Assembly (NCBI GenBank): GCA_021159265.1
Contig: JAGGSD010000327.1
Location: forward strand, 1 to 7,280
Reading direction: 5' to 3'
Source: Syntrophobacterales bacterium
GTDB taxonomy: Bacteria > Desulfobacterota > Syntrophia > Syntrophales > UBA6807
Length of the DNA: 7,280 nucleotides
This document shows, in pieces, positions 6,113 to 7,280 of this stretch (its first letter is position 1; each line of letters begins with the position of its first letter). The notes under the pieces were generated by a model that saw nothing but the letters and a program-made list of their open reading frames with translations, had not been told where the DNA came from and did no database searches. A program made the translations under genes and the position numbers.

Positions 6113-6421
6113 ATGAAAACCAGAATTAAAATGCCTATGCCATTTCACGGTAATTATATTGTCTCGATTATTACCGGGGAAACGGAAGATCGGGCACGTT
6201 GCCAGAGATTGTTTATCCGTGAACTCAGCGAAGAAACCAGAAAAGAACATTATAAAGGTGTAGATGAAAAAGATGTTCCTACTCACCAGGTTTCATTTCA
6301 CGACTTTGGTTGCCGCCGTATCGTTGAAGGCAAATTAAAAGAAAACGAGGAGAACATAGTCAGCTTTGAAACACATGGTAAAACATACAGATTTTCGCCT
6401 CTATTGCCGAAACATCAGTGA
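6113..6421 (+). CDS. Small uncharacterised protein, 102 aa
   Basis: I do not recognise this protein. From the ATG at 6113 it is 102 aa, basic at the start (MKTRIKMPMPF), soluble, with no signal peptide or membrane helix. It has a charged middle (EELSEETRKEHYKGVDEKD-like composition) and two cysteines, in RARCQRLF and FGCRR. The alternating hydrophobic pattern near HGNYIVSIITG and the C-terminal IVSFETHGKTYRF suggests a small β-rich fold. AAGGA at 6101-6105 is seven bases upstream of this ATG. The longer frame starting at GTG 5987 runs through the inverted repeat and was not used. It stands alone in its interval, 166 bases before the regulator. Coding status is supported by the ribosome site and the uninterrupted frame, not by homology. 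Confidence 0.6.
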   Translation: MKTRIKMPMPFHGNYIVSIITGETEDRARCQRLFIRELSEETRKEHYKGVDEKDVPTHQVSFHDFGCRRIVEGKLKENEENIVSFETHGKTYRFSPLLPKHQ

Positions 6422-6493
6422 GTCTGTTGATTATTTCGCTCAATCTCTGTGTTATGCCCGCTGTTATTTTTTTTCGCCTTGTGATAAAAATCC

Positions 6494-6523
6494 TTGACAT
6501 TAAGCAATTAATTAGATTATAAG
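6494..6523 (+). promoter_or_regulatory. Sigma70-like promoter for the DtxR-family gene
   Basis: A perfect TTGACA (6494-6499) is followed after 18 bases by TATAAG (6518-6523, 5 of 6). The predicted start is near 6530, giving a leader of about 58 bases. The spacer contains the palindrome AATTAATT (6506-6513 region). The regulator could bind there to control itself, but this has weak support. Confidence 0.72.
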
Positions 6524-6587
6524 AAAACTCTTAGATGAATCAAACATATAACAATGTCGTCACTCTGATTTTGTTTGGTAGATAATA

Positions 6588-7115
6588 ATGTATCAAGTTA
6601 AGCTAAGCTCAACAATGGAAGATTATCTGGAAACTGTTCTTACCGTGGAGAAGAGCAAGAAGTTTGTCCGGGTTAAAGACATAGCCCTGAAAATGAACGT
6701 AAAACTTCCGACTGTTACGAGCATGTTGAATAACCTTGCCGAGAAGGGTTTGGTCAATCATGAAAAATATGAATATGTCGAATTGACAAAAAAGGGTAAG
6801 CGTATTGCGAGGGATGTTTACCGCCGGCATGTCATATTTCGTGATTTTCTGACAGGTATATTAAATATAGATGCAAAAACGGCTGAAGAAGATGCCTGTA
6901 GAATGGAACATGTTGTCAGCCCGGTCACGCTTGAGAGATTTGTGAAGTTTATGGAATTTGTTGAGACCTGTCCGAGGGGTGGTTCTGACTGGCTGCTCAA
7001 TTTTGATCAATATCGAAAGCATGGCCGTGATGATAACAAATGCCTGGAACGAATGAAGCATTTTGAAAAAAAATATGGCGCGGAAATGAAAGAATTAGAA
7101 AATAGAATAAAATAA
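6588..7115 (+). CDS. DtxR/MntR-family metal-dependent transcriptional repressor
   Basis: A 175-aa DNA-binding regulator expected to sense Mn(II) or Fe(II) and repress metal-uptake genes. The N-terminal winged helix (about 8-75) carries VRVKDIALKMNV and PTVTSMLNNLAEKGLV (41-56) as the helix-turn-helix, then YEYVELTKKGKRIA. The dimerisation and metal domain (about 76-145) carries RRHVIF (79-84) and DACRMEHVVS (102-111). By alignment with known members, likely ligands are Asp12, Glu15, His81, Cys104, Glu107 and His108. The first two match MntR, while the Cys matches DtxR. There is no room for the C-terminal SH3-like domain of DtxR (about 226 aa). Instead there is a tail with CPRGG (128-132), another Cys at 152 and a charged helix. 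No strong Shine-Dalgarno precedes the ATG, but MEDYLE at residues 10-15 fits the usual N-terminal spacing. The metal is uncertain. Confidence 0.92.
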   Translation: MYQVKLSSTMEDYLETVLTVEKSKKFVRVKDIALKMNVKLPTVTSMLNNLAEKGLVNHEKYEYVELTKKGKRIARDVYRRHVIFRDFLTGILNIDAKTAEEDACRMEHVVSPVTLERFVKFMEFVETCPRGGSDWLLNFDQYRKHGRDDNKCLERMKHFEKKYGAEMKELENRIK

Positions 7116-7127
7116 TTTTTTTGCAGA

Positions 7128-7146
7128 TTAAGTTTGGTTTGTCTAA
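7128..7146. promoter_or_regulatory. Possible DtxR-type operator
   Basis: TTAAGTTTGGTTTGTCTAA agrees with the 19-base DtxR consensus TTAGGTTAGCCTAACCTAA at 12 positions, including the outer TTA and CTAA. It begins 13 bases after the regulator's stop codon and lies directly before a TATATT (7150-7155) that could be a -10 element for a gene to the right. Its inner symmetry is poor, so this is a weak call. Confidence 0.3.
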
Positions 7147-7188
7147 TCTTATATTGTAGCACGAATATTATTTGAGGTAACAAAGATA

Positions 7189-7280
7189 TTGAGACCTTTG
7201 CAGAATGTTCAATTTTGTTCAAGTTTAAGGAAGGCGAAGATTTTAACCACAGGAATATATTGGATATTTCGAGGATTAAA
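7189..7280. mobile_element. Possible left end of an insertion sequence or MITE, truncated by the window
   Basis: The stretch beginning TTGAGACCTTTGCAGAATG resembles, from memory, terminal inverted repeats starting GAGACCTTTGCA found in some transposon families. The sequence after it (TTTTGTTCAAG, GGCGAAGATTTTAACC and so on) has no reading frame with a ribosome site. No matching right end is in the window, so neither an element boundary nor a transposase can be shown. It could simply be the upstream region of the next gene. Confidence 0.3.

Noticed and set aside
6465..6475. Intrinsic terminator at the T run after the 102-aa gene
   Set aside because: A run of eight T is present, but no stable GC stem precedes it.

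Overview
This window looks like part of the chromosome of an anaerobic bacterium of the Desulfobacterota (former Deltaproteobacteria) type. That placement is an inference. It rests on moderate GC content, clear Shine-Dalgarno sites, sigma70-like promoters, a predicted pyrophosphate-dependent phosphofructokinase, a divergent PEP-carboxykinase-like protein, a short DtxR-type regulator with a CPRGG tail, and short palindromic repeats between the genes. No rRNA, tRNA, CRISPR array or complete mobile element is visible.

Layout. (1) 1-774, minus strand: a SpoU/TrmH-family RNA 2'-O-methyltransferase, transcribed away from everything else. (2) 784-1122: a divergent intergenic region with a cluster of palindromic repeats, then a good promoter (TTGACC-17-TATATT) and a leader that can fold, ahead of the next gene. 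(3) 1123-5757, plus strand: four closely spaced genes (gaps of 32, 33 and 37 bases), each with a plausible Shine-Dalgarno site and probably one operon. They encode an ATP-type PEP-carboxykinase-like protein, a phosphofructokinase with the residues of PPi-dependent enzymes, a 248-aa protein resembling the DUF6125 / ATC-hydrolase-like group, and a methylthioribose-1-phosphate isomerase (MtnA)/eIF2B-like sugar-phosphate isomerase. (4) 5758-6112: about 355 bases without a convincing gene, packed with repeats, including a near copy of the repeat upstream of the operon and a long GC-rich inverted repeat. (5) 6113-6421: a small uncharacterised gene. (6) 6588-7115: a DtxR/MntR-family metalloregulator behind a strong sigma70-like promoter. 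(7) 7116-7280: a possible DtxR-type operator, then what may be the left end of an insertion sequence or MITE running out of the window.

How it may work together. The operon joins the PEP/oxaloacetate node, the fructose-6-phosphate/fructose-1,6-bisphosphate node and a pentose-1-phosphate isomerase, so a role in central carbon flow or salvage of sugar phosphates is the simplest reading. Two of the four proteins (PEPCK-like and MtnA-like) keep their family cores but change motifs that are normally conserved, and a third has no firm function. The operon is therefore the best candidate here for undescribed biochemistry. The regulator at the right end most likely responds to Mn(II) or Fe(II) and has no visible link to the operon.
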